Assembly: GCF_041146795.1 (NCBI RefSeq)
Contig: NC_135187.1
Location: forward strand, 1,521,501 to 1,585,500
DNA length: 64,000 nucleotides
Origin: Maylandia zebra
Lineage: Eukaryota > Chordata > Actinopteri > Cichliformes > Cichlidae
Reading direction: 5' to 3'
Below are positions 36,701 to 47,485 of the stretch, one piece after another (position 1 is the stretch's first letter; every line of letters begins with the position of its first letter). The notes beneath the pieces were generated by a model. The model searched no databases and was not told the origin of the DNA. It was given only the letters and a program-made list of their open reading frames with translations. The translations under genes and the position numbers were made by a program.

Positions 36701-37940
36701 CGTGTTTCCTTCTCCTTCCTCAGACACACATAACAGTTTATTTTAAGGCCCAGTAGATTGTAGGAGATGTTCTTCATATTCTGTGTGTTTTATGTGGAAC
36801 GGTGCCTCTTTTATATCAGTCGTTCTCCATCTGTGGGGCACAGAGTGGGATGTAGAGGACCAGTGAAACAAATTTCTATGAGAGTCATTGTTGCATTAAA
36901 ATGAAACTTTGATAACTTTTTATTGATAATGGTGAATAAAAATTGTGTGACGTGGATGTTTTTACTTTCTGAATTGGAACAAAAAGGTTTTTAGGAACGT
37001 CGACTCCTTTCCTGCAGGCTTTCCTCCACGTTCCTTTGATGTGAGGTGTTCAAGAACACTGGGGAATTCCCACGTTTATCTTTAAATTAAGACTACAAAT
37101 ATAACCCGGTTAGAGAAACTGCAGTAATCAATGAAAAGAACGACCCTCACATCAGAACGATCACCAGCATCACATCAGTGTGTTGCTAAAGTTTGCTGTT
37201 TCCTTCATGTAGCTCACAATGTATGTTGTCTTTACAGGAAGTGTAGCAGTTACTGTAGATAAGAAGGCTGATGCTAAAGATGGGAAGGATGGGGAAACCG
37301 AACGTCTCACAGACAGTGAGAGTAAGTCTCCCTCAGCTAACATGCTGCTCTGTGTTGTATAATATGAGTCACATTATTCTGTACTGTGGTATTGACTGAT
37401 ACATTTTAAGCTCATGTTGCAGCTGATTACTTTTTTCCTCCTTCAGAGTCCCTTGACAAAGTGTCTAACTCCAGCAACGCTGACTCTGGTGTCTCTTGTA
37501 AGTGTCTCTGATGCACTTCAGATTTACACTTTAACACAGGATAAACGGTAACTGGTCTGTATTTGTACAGCGCTTTACTAGTCCCTAAGGACCCCAAAGC
37601 GCTTTACACACACATTCACACACTGGTGATGGCAGCTACATTGTAGCCACAGCCAGTTTTTATTGTATCACAACCTTTGTTCACACTCAGCTGATGTCAG
37701 TATGAAGCTCAGGTGACGACGATGCTTCCCCTTTCAGTTTCTCTGTTCCCTTTCAAACTTTAGAGACTTTATTTGAAAGAAGACACTAGTGTGAGTGTAA
37801 ATAAGAGCAGTGAGCTGTAAGAGTTTAAGTTGGTGCATCTCTCACTGAGAACCTGCTGTTACTCTACATGTAAAATAATACTGTTGCTCCTCTCTGCAGC
37901 TGATTCTGACAAACAAGGTCAGGCCCAGGAGTCATCCTGA
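27141..37940 (+). CDS. MHC class I heavy chain, Z-lineage-like (locus 3), complete, long tail with TIYAPV
   Basis: Twelve coding exons: leader 27141-27195 ([18 protein letters not shown]), alpha1 33186-33461, alpha2 33549-33839, alpha3 34384-34668, membrane 35076-35192, then seven tail exons 35830-35859, 36353-36385, 36545-36580, 36668-36697, 37238-37321, 37447-37497, 37900-37940. All junctions are GT/AG and phase 1; the total is 1329 nt, 442 aa plus TGA, which supports the model. The groove keeps Y7, Y59, R84, T143, K146, W147, Y159 with F at 171, and the sequon NDS. The membrane span is about residues 315-341, followed by RRRR. The tail has T356-I-Y-A-P-V361, matching the switch motif TxYxxV/I, and DSGVSS (425-430) formed across the last splice. 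AATAAA near 38022 may end the transcript. A type I surface receptor expected to bind peptide with beta2-microglobulin. Confidence 0.88.
27613..27790. repeat. (GT)n microsatellite with GAGT interruptions, about 178 bp
   Basis: In intron 1 of locus 3, about 420 bp after the leader exon. Confidence 0.95.
28571..28740. repeat. Dispersed fish repeat fragment
   Basis: The block AAGCGTCTGGACTTCTTTAA, GAAGACGTTTCACCTCTCAT, GAAGCTTCTTCAGTTCT is a common fish repeat often seen at the edges of retroelements (possibly Penelope-like). A short related piece (CAAAGGAGCTTGCAAAGAAA) is at 53245-53264. Confidence 0.5.
28743..28964 (-). mobile_element. LINE ORF2 linker fragment
   Basis: The minus strand reads [20 protein letters not shown] and [15 protein letters not shown], which resembles the stretch between endonuclease and reverse transcriptase in fish LINEs. 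It is short and truncated. Confidence 0.5.
29400..30530 (-). repeat. Cluster of LINE 3'-end fragments
   Basis: At least two tail types are visible: AGATAAAACTTTATTAATCC at 29420-29439, and AATTTATTTCTATAACGTGT with CAAAGTGCTTCACAATCGGT at 29646-29712. The stretch 30200-30450 (AGTTTGTTGGTCCAAGACTT, AATGTCCAGCAGCTTCTTTC) resembles the antisense end of a LINE ORF2. The pieces lie in intron 1 of locus 3. Confidence 0.5.
30607..33026. mobile_element. DNA-transposon-like element with long TIRs
   Basis: Both ends carry AGGCTGTGTCCCAATCCAGC followed by GACCGCACGC (34 of 35 bases identical, inverted). No transposase frame is seen. A 544-bp hAT element is nested at 32072-32615. A partial relative lies at 49402-49535, and part of the interior lies inverted at 22048-22348. 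No clear target-site duplication is visible, so the superfamily is open. The right end stops 160 bp before the alpha1 exon of locus 3. Confidence 0.7.
32072..32615. mobile_element. hAT-type MITE (544 bp) with perfect 8-bp TSD
   Basis: The ends CAGGGGTGCTCA and TGAGCACCCCTG are inverted repeats, flanked by ATGTAGAG at 32064-32071 and 32616-32623. The sequence next to the left end (GTCGATCGCGATCGACC) is palindromic. It is nested in the larger TIR element. Confidence 0.85.
37545..37658 (-). repeat. Truncated SINE tail
   Basis: GTATTTGTACAGCGCTTTAC through ACTGGTGATGGCAGCTAC and ATTGTAGCCACAGCC matches 11465-11560. It lies in the last intron of locus 3. Confidence 0.65.
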
Positions 37941-38750
37941 ATCTTCGGCTACATCAAGTTTCAAGGCTCGCGTGAACTAGATTATTGGCATACAGACGAC
38001 AATAATTAAAAATAATAATAATAATAAATATATATACTTTACAGATTAAACATTTGAGGTATAATGTGGTTCTTTAGCTTTCCATGAAATGAGTTTTAAA
38101 AGTGTTCATGCTTCCTCAATCTGAACCTTCACGACAGCAAAATTTATGAGTCAGTTTTGATCCAGCTTAAGAAACTACAGGAAACCAAATGAAGTTTAAA
38201 ACTTTTAGAGTAAATCATAAATCTGAAAACATGTTTGTATCGATATTTGAAACATTGTCACTGGTTTATGCACCTGTGAGAATGAAATAAGAGACACAAA
38301 CTTCAGCCTGTTGTAGTTTCATACAGATTGGACACAAAGCAGACGCTAAAGTCTGCATCTGATAAAGTGGGCGGAGCCTCTGCAGGAAACGTCTCCAGAC
38401 AGGTGGAAGAAAATGTTGTAGAGTGTGACGTCTGTTAGTGCATATAATGTTTTTATGTAGGAGAAATATAATTAAAATATCATCATATTTAGAAGTGAAT
38501 AAAATGGTTGGATACAAAAACAAAGCATAAATGTAATGTGAAGGTTGGTGCTTTAACCCTTTCACTGTAAGTTGGCTTAACGAATCAGACCTTTACAAAC
38601 AGCGAGACCTCAGGCGCTCATGAGAATTAAATGATTTTAGATACTCTGGTGTGATCAGTGTAATGGGGGCGTGGACAAATCTACTGATTAATCTTCTTTT
38701 TTTATTATGGCTTTTATGAGTTTTTGGCCAAATTGAGTGAACTTCTAGAT

Positions 38751-39060
38751 CATAGGTGTCAAACTCTGGCCCGCGGGCCAAATTTGGCCCGCAGCCTAAT
38801 TACATTTGGCCCGCGAAGCCATACCAAATGACTATCAGAGCTGGCCTGCTGGTATTAAACAGCTAATATATATATAGTTTAGTATTAAGCTTTGCTTGTT
38901 CCATATTCAGTTTTTCAGAAAAACGTGTTTGAGTCCATAAGAAAAGATTCATTTTTATATCTGGAGGAATAAATATATTTCAATAAATATTAGCGTTAGC
39001 CCGCGACTTTGTTCCAGTTTTGAATTTTGGCCCACTGTGTGTTTGAGTTTGACACCCCTG
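38751..39060. mobile_element. hAT-Charlie-like MITE (310 bp)
   Basis: The ends CATAGGTGTCAAACTC and GAGTTTGACACCCCTG are inverted repeats. The flanks TTCTAGAT (38743-38750) and CTCTAGAT (39061-39068) match at 7 of 8 bases. The GGCCCGCGGGCCAAATTTGG core near the left end is palindromic. Confidence 0.8.
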
Positions 39061-39611
39061 CTCTAGATGATTACAAAAGCTAAAGTCTGTCTGTGTAAAT
39101 ACATTTAATGTTTTATTGTGCCTTAAATATTCATTTGCAGTGAAACTTTGTTTGAAAATAGAGAAACTTTTTCTGTGGGAACTTTAGGGCAGAAATCTGG
39201 AAAATGTTGTTTCAGTATTTTCTTGCATTTACATGTAAGCTCTTAATTTGAAAAGCTCTGCTTCCAAGGTAATTTCTACTTTTATTCAGCACGAGCTAGG
39301 ATTACTTTACTGGATAAGATGCTTTAATTATATTCTAGATTTTAAGTGTGAACGTTACAGTAAAAGGTTCAGTCCACATAATGAAACTGTCTGTGGATGA
39401 ATGAGTGAAATATTTGCTGTAAGACTCAAATTCATCTTGTAATCCTGAAATGTCTTCCATTGTGTGGGCGTTTCCTGCTAATAATAATGGGATTGTAAAG
39501 CATCGTATATGTGAAGATTGTGTAGAAAAGTTCTTTCAGAGTTTGTGTTCTTTCTTTTAAAAAAGTTATTCTGTTTACTCTTTTTTCCCCATTTAAAAAT
39601 AAAAATTTCAC

Positions 39612-40510
39612 TTGTTTGTTTCTATTTTTTCTGTAATAAAAAATATAAGAATAAGAAAGTGTAAGCCTTTAAATTCATTTGAAAGCCTGATGCTTAACAT
39701 TGTCCACCCCAGCTGTGAAACTCAGAAACCAGTCTTACTTGTTATCATCTATCGTCCACCTGGGCCTTACACAGAGTTTCTGTCTGATTTCTCAGACTTT
39801 ATATCTAACTCAGTTCTGAGCTCAGATAAAATAATTATTGTGGGTGATTTTAACATCCATGTAGATGCTAAAAATGACAGCCTCAACATGGCATTTAATC
39901 TGTTATTAGACTCCATTGGCTTCTCTCAAAATGTAAAAGAACCCACCCACCACTTTAATCACACTCTAGATCTTGTTTTAACATATGGCATAGAAACTGA
40001 ACATTTAACAGTGTTTCCTGAAAACCCTCTCCTGTCTGATCATTTCCTGATAACATTCACATTTACAATAATTGATTACACAGCGGTGGAGAGTAGACTT
40101 TATCACAGTAGATGTCTTTCTGAAAGTGCTGTAACTAAGTTTAAGAATATAACTCACCTCTCCACCTCTCTGGGAACATCTCAGGCCGTCCAAAGTTTGG
40201 AGGCCTATCTCTCCTCACCAGCTAAATTATTGTGATGGTGTTTATTATGTTGCTCTCTTTTTCTCTCAACAGGTGATCCGGGAATTTTTTTTTTCTTTTT
40301 AAGTGCCCTTTCTCACGGTCCTCCTTCCTGTCTGTTTTTCTTTTCCTTCATCTTTCTTCCTTTCCTACCACCAGCCATGTCTGTCCCGCCTGTGACAGCT
40401 AACAGATCATCTGCAGAGGTTTATTTGAAGAGTTTCAGTCAGGTTTCAGAGCTCAGCTCAGCACAGAAACAGCTTTAGTGAAGGTTACAAATGATCTTCT
40501 TATGGCCTCT
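39612..40510 (+). mobile_element. L2-like LINE fragment: endonuclease joined to part of RT
   Basis: The plus strand encodes an apurinic-type endonuclease: LLVIIYRPPGPY, IIIVGDFNIHVDAKNDS, THHFNHTLDLVLTYG and LSDHFLITF. At about 40195 the frame is lost, and after a deletion sequence from within RT appears (TTATTTGAAGAGTTTCAGTC, TACAAATGATCTTCTTATGG), matching the minus-strand RT piece at 11210-11300. The element is not functional. Confidence 0.75.
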
Positions 40511-40514
40511 GACA

Positions 40515-41475
40515 GTTCAATTTAATTGTATTTATATAGCACCAAATCACAACAACAGTCGCCTCAAGGTGCTTTATATTGTACAGTAGATACAGAGAAA
40601 AACCCAACAATCATATGACCCCCTATGAGCAGCACTTTGGCGACAGTGGGAAGGAAAAACTCCCTTTTAACAGGAAGAAACCTCCGGCAGAACCAGGCTC
40701 AGGGAGGGGCGGGGCCATCTGCTGTGATTGGTTGGAGAGAGAGAATGAATGAGAGTGAGAAAGAGAGAAGGAAGACAGGATAAAGACATGCTGTGGAAGA
40801 GAGACAGAGGTTAATAACAGATATGATTCAATGCAGAGAGGTCTGTTAACACATAGTGAGTGAGAAAGGTGACTGGAAAGGAAAACCTCAATGCATCATG
40901 GGAATCCCCGGCAGCCTACGTCTATTGCAGCATAACTAAGGGAGGATTCAGGGTCACCTGGTCCAGCCCTAACTATATGCTTTAGCAAAAAGGAAAGTTT
41001 GAAGCCTAATCTTGAAAGTAGAGATAGTGTCTGTCTCCTGAATCCAAACTGGAAGCTGGTTCCACAGAAGAGGGGCCTGAAAACTGAAGGCTCTGCCTCC
41101 CATTCTACTTTTAAATACTCTAGGAACAACAAGTAGGCCTGCAGAGCGAGAGCGAAGTGCTCTAATAGGGTGATATGGTACTACAAGGACATTAAGATAA
41201 GATGGGGCCTGATTATTTAAGACCTTGTATGTGAGGAGCAGGATTTTGAATTCTGGATTTAACAGGAAGCCAAAACAGGAGAAATCTGCTCTCTCTTTCT
41301 AGTCCCTGTCAGGACTCTTGCTGCAGCATTTTGGATCAGCTGAAGGCTTTTCAGTGAGTTTTTTGGACTTCCTGATAATAATGAATTACAGTCGTCCAGC
41401 CTGGAAGTAATAAATGCATGTGCAACTGCTATGGCTGGTGGATCTAAATCTTCACAAAGTCTGTTCACATACAAG
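40515..41475 (-). mobile_element. L2-like LINE 3' part
   Basis: The minus strand starts in the region after RT (AHAFITSRLDDCNSLLSGSP, LIQNAAARVLTGTRK, 41259-41474) and runs through a long 3' UTR to the tail CTTGAGGCGACTGTTGTTGT and ATATAAATACAATTAAATT. It lies head to head with the preceding fragment. Confidence 0.75.
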
Positions 41476-41994
41476 AGGAAGGGGAGTGAGTGGGTCAGCG
41501 CTCAGGGCACAGAGATTAAGTTGGCCTTAAACACACCATTTATTTCCATGGAAACAAACACAGCCAGAATTACAAATACAGTTTAAAATCCCCCTATACA
41601 ATAAAAGAGTGTTCTCAATACGCTAAAAAAAACCCTGCTGGCAGAGATAACTATATACTATCAAAACAAAGGCTAAACAAATGTTTCCCATATGCTAAAA
41701 TTCCCCCGTTTCTTCTCCTCCTGCTCACCTTTCCCGTCTCTGCGCTCACTATCCCCCTTAACAGGTCAGTTTGGCAGCTGATAGACCGCCTCGGGGAACG
41801 CCCCCACCTCACAGGTGCCTACAACTGTCCGCTTAGTCCACAGTGGATTAAAAGAATATTGTGCAACTACACTAAAATACACAATATAAATATCACAATA
41901 AAATCATGCAAACACACAGCCTGATCCAAAACAAAATATAAGAACACAATTTTCCACTGTGTGATACATGAACTAGTTTTTCAGCATCACCCTG
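41476..41994. other. Intergenic, unassigned
   Basis: No gene is recognised. This stretch is inserted between two L2-like LINE pieces and may be another mobile element, but I can see no ends. Confidence 0.3.
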
Positions 41995-42190
41995 AGACAG
42001 GTGACCCTGAATCCTCCCTTAGTTATGCTGCAATAGACGTAGGCTGCCGGGGGATTCCCATGATGCATTGAGTTTTTCCTTTCCAGTCACCTTTCTCACT
42101 CACTATGTATTAACAGACCTCTCTGCATTGAATCATATCTGTTATTAACCTCTGTCTCTCTTCCACAGCATGTCTTTATCCTGTCTTGTT
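41995..42190 (+). mobile_element. L2-like LINE 3' UTR fragment
   Basis: CAGGTGACCCTGAATCCTCC through GACGTAGGCTGCCGGGGGAT and TTTATCCTGTCTTG matches the reverse complement of 40790-40960. Confidence 0.7.
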
Positions 42191-42639
42191 TCTCTCACCC
42201 CGACCAATCACAGCAGATGTCCTTTGTCTGCAGCTTGTAAGGAACTGATCTTTGGAGTTCCACCAGGGGCTAAAAACGCCTGGGCTTAGAAAAAAAGACC
42301 CCCAGAAACAAACTACAGGGTCAAAGTTCACATATTTGTTGTTGTTTAGTGTTTCATAGTTCAAAGTTCAAAGTTCAAATCGCTAATTCTAAATCTTTGA
42401 TTCACGTACAATCTGAGTGCTTCCATTCAGTAAAAATCTGCAAAATGTCAATTTCATTTTGTGTGTTCCCGTTATTACTCCCTTATTACACACTTATAAC
42501 ATTCAGTAAAACAAAACAACTACCAGATGTTGAAAGAAGTCGTATCCCTGAGAAAAGGGACAAAAGCACATCCTCACAGACTTTATGACACTTTTACAAA
42601 CAACGACGTCATTCCAGGCGGCCTGTTTAACTTTATGGG

Positions 42640-42830
42640 GTTTAAAGGGCTACGGTTGCTAAGTGGAAACCTTTCAAACGTCCGACCGCAGCGTAAATTT
42701 ACAGTCATGTCTATCAATCCGTGCTACCTTACGTGGTTTATGCCTCCATCGTACATGGCCGTTTTGAGTTGTGCGCACGCGCAGTAACACAAGTAGGGTG
42801 TTTTGTTAGAACACCGGTTTACCGACGTTC
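42640..42830. repeat. Repeat shared with intron 1 of locus 5
   Basis: CAGTCATGTCTATCAATCCG, GGTTTATGCCTCCATCGTAC and GCGCAGTAACACAAGTAGGG recur with small changes at 54860-54955 and 55325-55380. Family not recognised. It lies 400-590 bp upstream of the locus 4 leader. Confidence 0.6.
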
Positions 42831-43230
42831 ACTTCCTGTTGACCCTTTCACAATAAAACAGGTTAGATTACACCACATCAGATACTCAAAATAAAACTGG
42901 AGCTAAAAAAGTTAAATGACGCTGAAATATTTACACTGATAAAAATAAATAAAGATATTTTAAATGTTCTGATTAAGTCACTCTGTTCTCTCCTTTATGT
43001 GTTTGTATTATTATTTTTAGTGTTGGTGTTCCAGGGTTTGCTCTTCCGTGTGTGATCTTCCAGAATAAAGCTGGGAATAAAAAAAAATAGAAACCGTTAT
43101 CCAGCTGATGTCTTCCAGCTGTTGCTCACTAACATCAGCAGGAAGGCGAGCAGCTGTAGGTCTCAGGCAGACACGGAGACCCCGCTCCAGCAGGAGGATA
43201 AAACTGGTTCTAAACGAGAACAGGGTCAGA

Positions 43231-46200
43231 ATGATCCTCGTGGTGGTTCTGGTCCTCGCGGGGACAGGACTGCGCGTGGACGGCGGTGAGTGACCGTCCT
43301 GCAGAAGGCTTAAAAGTGAAAGTAAAGAGTGACGCACATTTCAGATGATCGATTCTAGAGCTTTAACCCTGCTGCACAGGCCTGACATCTCAAAACACAG
43401 GAGGAAATAGTTTTCACGAGATGTTCCGTGTCTGTAACTGTCCCCACGGACCGAGAGAAAACTCCGTGTTAGTCCATCCTGAGATGACCGAGTGCTGCTT
43501 CTAATTTCCACAAGTCTTTACTAACACTGATGTTAGTGCGTTATTTGTCACACTTACCGTGGAACATATATATACTGGAATACTGGGTATAAAAGTCTGG
43601 GCTAAGTCTTCTGTTAGAAGGACTGCAGCAGTCCAGGAGGTTAACTTTCTTTCATTAAGATTGTTTCCATCAAAGTGTTTGCCAGGCTTAATCCAAATTC
43701 AGTGCAGCCATACTTGAACTTATTGTTGTATAGTGCACAGTATGTGTGACTCTGAGCATGGTTTTCTGGAAACAGAAACAGGTAATTCTACAATGAGTAG
43801 AGTCATAGATAACTAGGAAAACAATCACAACATATCATCTATTAACACAAGCAATATCTCATAATGTCCACAAGGGGTCACTGTAGAAGATAAATTGGCC
43901 AAACCGCATGTCTTACAAGTTGTTACTAGTAAGGCACAAATATGGCAAACTAGCAACAGTTCAACTAAACAATAGAAAAGTCCTTCATTCCTAATACAGC
44001 TGGATGGTCACTGCTACTAACTTAGTACTGAATAATCCAACAACTGAGGCATAATTTTAACATGCACTGGTTAAGTATAACCAGTATCATGCCAATTAAC
44101 CGACCAAAAGAAATAACACTTCGAGGTTCGTTAACGCACAACTTGATCACACAAAACTGTGTTACCACTGCAGAGCTCAGCAGCAGCTCCTTTAGTCATC
44201 CCCACTCTGGTACTGAGCACACGGCCTCTGATGCACTTGTTTCCTTTGGTTCACTTGCTGAAATTCCACTTGTGTGTAAATGATCAGTTTCAGTTTGTTC
44301 TTCTCTCCTGGTCTCGTGTTAGCATTAGCACTTATCAACAGGTCAGCACCACTGGATTAAAATGCTCTTTACTCACCTGTTGCCATCTTCAACCTGGTGT
44401 CAGAGCTCTGCTGATGCTGTTTTAGTATCCAGGCACATTCTTTAGGTGGGATTTTAGATTAGCTGTAGTCTGTCCACAGACTTTTGTCTTTGTGTCTACA
44501 TTTTTAAGTATGTCACTAAAATCTTTACACAACAGAAACATGACATTTTTGGTCAGCATACAAACAGAGATCTTTACTCATGTATGAATCCCAACCTTAT
44601 CATTGGGGAGGGGTTTGTACCTCAAGGACTCATGTTTTCCACAGCAGTGGACCATGATGCCTCCGTCAGGACAGAGTTGGGAGGCTCAGGCCTTGGGGAG
44701 GGGCTCATCAATGAGGGTCTTTGGCCTTGATTGTCATGGGCCAGCCCTCCTGCCATCCATGCAGGGGACTGTAGGAGGAGGACTTGACAGTCACAAATTT
44801 GTGCTTGTGTCATGGTCATCCTCTCTGTGGTGGGGAAGAGCTGGAGCTAAAGCATGAAGCTGAGACACAGATACAGGCTCACCTCAGAGTGCAGCTTGTG
44901 TTCTGGAAACGAGAAAAGAAGCAAGAACAGAAGAACGATGGGTCGGGTCTCAGAACGGTCACATTCAACAATCCTAGTTTTTCCAAGAAAAGAACAAGTT
45001 CATCAACTGATTGTTTATCAGGGACTGACTAAAAATACCAAAGAGCAAAGCTTCCTGATTCATAGTGGATGTAAATATTCAGATGGTTTTTCTCAGCTGG
45101 CTGGAATAAAAACATTTCCTCCTGTGTGACTTTCAGACACTCACTCCCTCCATTACATCTACACGGCGCTCTCCAAACCTGTCGGCCTCCCGGGCATCCA
45201 CCAGTTCACAGCCATGGGTTTGCTGGACGGCAGGATGATCGACTACTTTGACAGCGAGAATCAGGTGAAAGTTCCCAGACAGGAGTGGATGAGAGAGCGT
45301 TTACCTGCTGATTACTGGGATAGAGGCACACAGTCCCGCAAGAGCAAGCAGCAGTGGTTCAAGGTCAACATCAACATCCTGATGGAGCGAATGAGGCAGA
45401 ATGACTCAGGTCAGACCCTCGAAAGCTGAAGGACCTGCATGACATCAACAAAATAACATTTTAATTGAAAAATGCTTCCATTTGAGATCAGGTTCCTCAG
45501 GTCAGGAGCAAGTTGTTCCTGCTTCCTCATCTCGTCTCCTCTGAATCTTCATTTCCTTGTCCTTTGTTTGTTCTTCCTTTATTTCACCCTCCTGCTTCCA
45601 GACCTCCACGTTCTTCAGTGGATGCACGGCTGTGAGGGTGAGACGCAGCCTGACGGCACGCTCAGGTTTGTCCGAGGCGTGGACATGTACGCCTACGATG
45701 GAGACGACTTCCTGTCCTTCGATGATAAAAGCGGAGTCTGGGTCGCTCCGATTCCGGAGGCACAACCCACCAAGAGGAAGTGGGACGAAGTCAAGGTGCT
45801 GAATGACTACACCAAGGGATACCTGGAGAACGAGTGCATCGATTGGCTGAGCAAGTTCTTGAATTATGAACAACAGCAGCCACGAAACACCTGTATGTAT
45901 GACATCTAGTTTCTGTATTTTGATATTTATTCTTATTAGACTTCATAGAGGAGGCTTTGTGTGTGATTATGGTTCAATAACATTCAGAAATCCAAGAACC
46001 TTCAGTTAAACTTCCAACATTTCTAAGTTCAGGTCAAATAAATGTAAAAAGCTTAAAGTTTCCTGTGAGTTAAATGTTTCCTCCTTTATTTGGACACAAC
46101 AGTCTCATGATGGCAGCAGTAATGCAGATTTACAGCTCAATATAAATGAAAGAACACACGACTACCTATCAGCAAAATCAGTAAGCAGTCATAAACTGCC

Positions 46201-47357
46201 TCTTCACTTTTGATCTTCAAACTGTTGTTGTACTACCTCGCTGCGCCCTCCCCCCACACGGCAGGTGTTCACCTACAGAAACACCTGGTGGATAAAAAAG
46301 TCACAGAGACGAGATAAACGTGCTCAGTGACGTTCAGCTCCAGATGTGAGACTACAGATGTGAAAGCATTTTGTGTGGAAGCCACAAACTAAACGTCAGC
46401 GTGCGACACGTCTGCCACAGCTGTGCTCAGTCGTTAGGGGTGATCAAAGAAACCTGAATGGTTCCTGTTTGCAGTGATAGCTGAGGAGATACACACCTCT
46501 TTACATTTCCTCCTCCAGCTCCACCCGAGGTGTCCCTGTATGCAAAGACCTCCAGAGTGGATGCAGACGTGGTGCTGACCTGCCTCGCCACAGGCTTCTA
46601 CCCAGCAGACGTCGTCCTGAGGATGAAAAAGAATGAGAGCGTCCTGACTGCAGACGACGGCCTGATCAGCTCAGGAGTTCTTCCCAATGAAGACCACACC
46701 TTCCAGAGGAGAGACCGTGTGGAGGTTTTAAGGTCTGACCTGTCTGCGTTCAGCTGTGAAGTCGTTCATGAGGCATCTGCTGTGAGCGTCACCAGAGTTT
46801 GGGGTGAGAAACTTTATTTTATTTTTGTTTTTTTGGTTTGTCACAGTTTTCTTCTTTGTTTAAAGTTGTGTTGGAGAGCAGCAGATCCCTGCAGCGTTAG
46901 TTTTCTGACCACAGTCACTTTTCTGTTCCGGCCAATGTTTGAACTCAGAGTCAGTTACTGAACTGAATTTGAGTGGATGAATCCAGAGTTAGGTCCACAG
47001 TGTGGAGAGTTTCCTGTGTGCACGTCTACTGTGGATCATCTGTCAGTCTGCTACAGGGTCTCTGCCGGCTCCTTTAGATTTTCTCTGGAAAAGTCAAACC
47101 TGAACTCTAAACAGGAAATACTTTTCCTGAACATTGGCTTAAAAATTTACTGGTTGTGCAGCAATTTTTTTTTTAAAGTTTTTCAAGTTTGTGTGTTTTC
47201 AACTGTGCAGTGATGCGTAAATATGAAAGCCATGTTAATTATTTTTATCATGATATTGTTAATTTTACATATTGAACTCACAAGTTTTCCTGAATTAATT
47301 TCTTTCCTTCAGACTCTCAAAGCTCCTCTGACTCCGCCTCTGACTCAGGTGTCTCCT
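43231..47357 (+). CDS. MHC class I heavy chain, Z-lineage-like (locus 4), no transmembrane exon
   Basis: Coding exons: leader 43231-43285 ([18 protein letters not shown]), alpha1 45137-45409, alpha2 45602-45892, alpha3 46519-46803, and a tail exon 47313-47357 ([15 protein letters not shown]), all phase 1 with GT/AG junctions. Groove anchors Y7, Y59, R84, T143, K146, W147, Y159, the disulfide cysteines and the sequon NDS are intact; alpha3 adds a sequon NES. The 509-bp intron between alpha3 and the tail exon contains no membrane exon, and no terminal tail exon like that of locus 3 follows. As spliced the product would be soluble, with its stop in unspliced sequence after 47357. Reading on past the alpha3 donor instead gives a hydrophobic stretch ([14 protein letters not shown]). 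It may be a secreted form, an alternatively anchored form, or a decaying gene. Confidence 0.7.
43600..45100. other. Intron 1 of locus 4, unassigned
   Basis: Contains several short open frames (44590-45130) with no recognised domain and no clear mobile-element ends. Its last 40 bp are nearly identical to the matching intron end of locus 5. Confidence 0.4.
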
Positions 47358-47449
47358 GTAAGTATCGTTTATTAATAGTTGCACAGGATCAAACTTTGGG
47401 TGTTAAAAGTCATCCTGGAGAAACTCATAAACAGTTTTAATGAAAAATA

Positions 47450-47454
47450 TGATT

Positions 47455-47485
<31 letters not shown>

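Noticed and set aside
44590-45130. Possible extra exon or gene in intron 1 of locus 4
   Set aside because: Short overlapping frames, no splice-phase match to class I and no recognisable domain.
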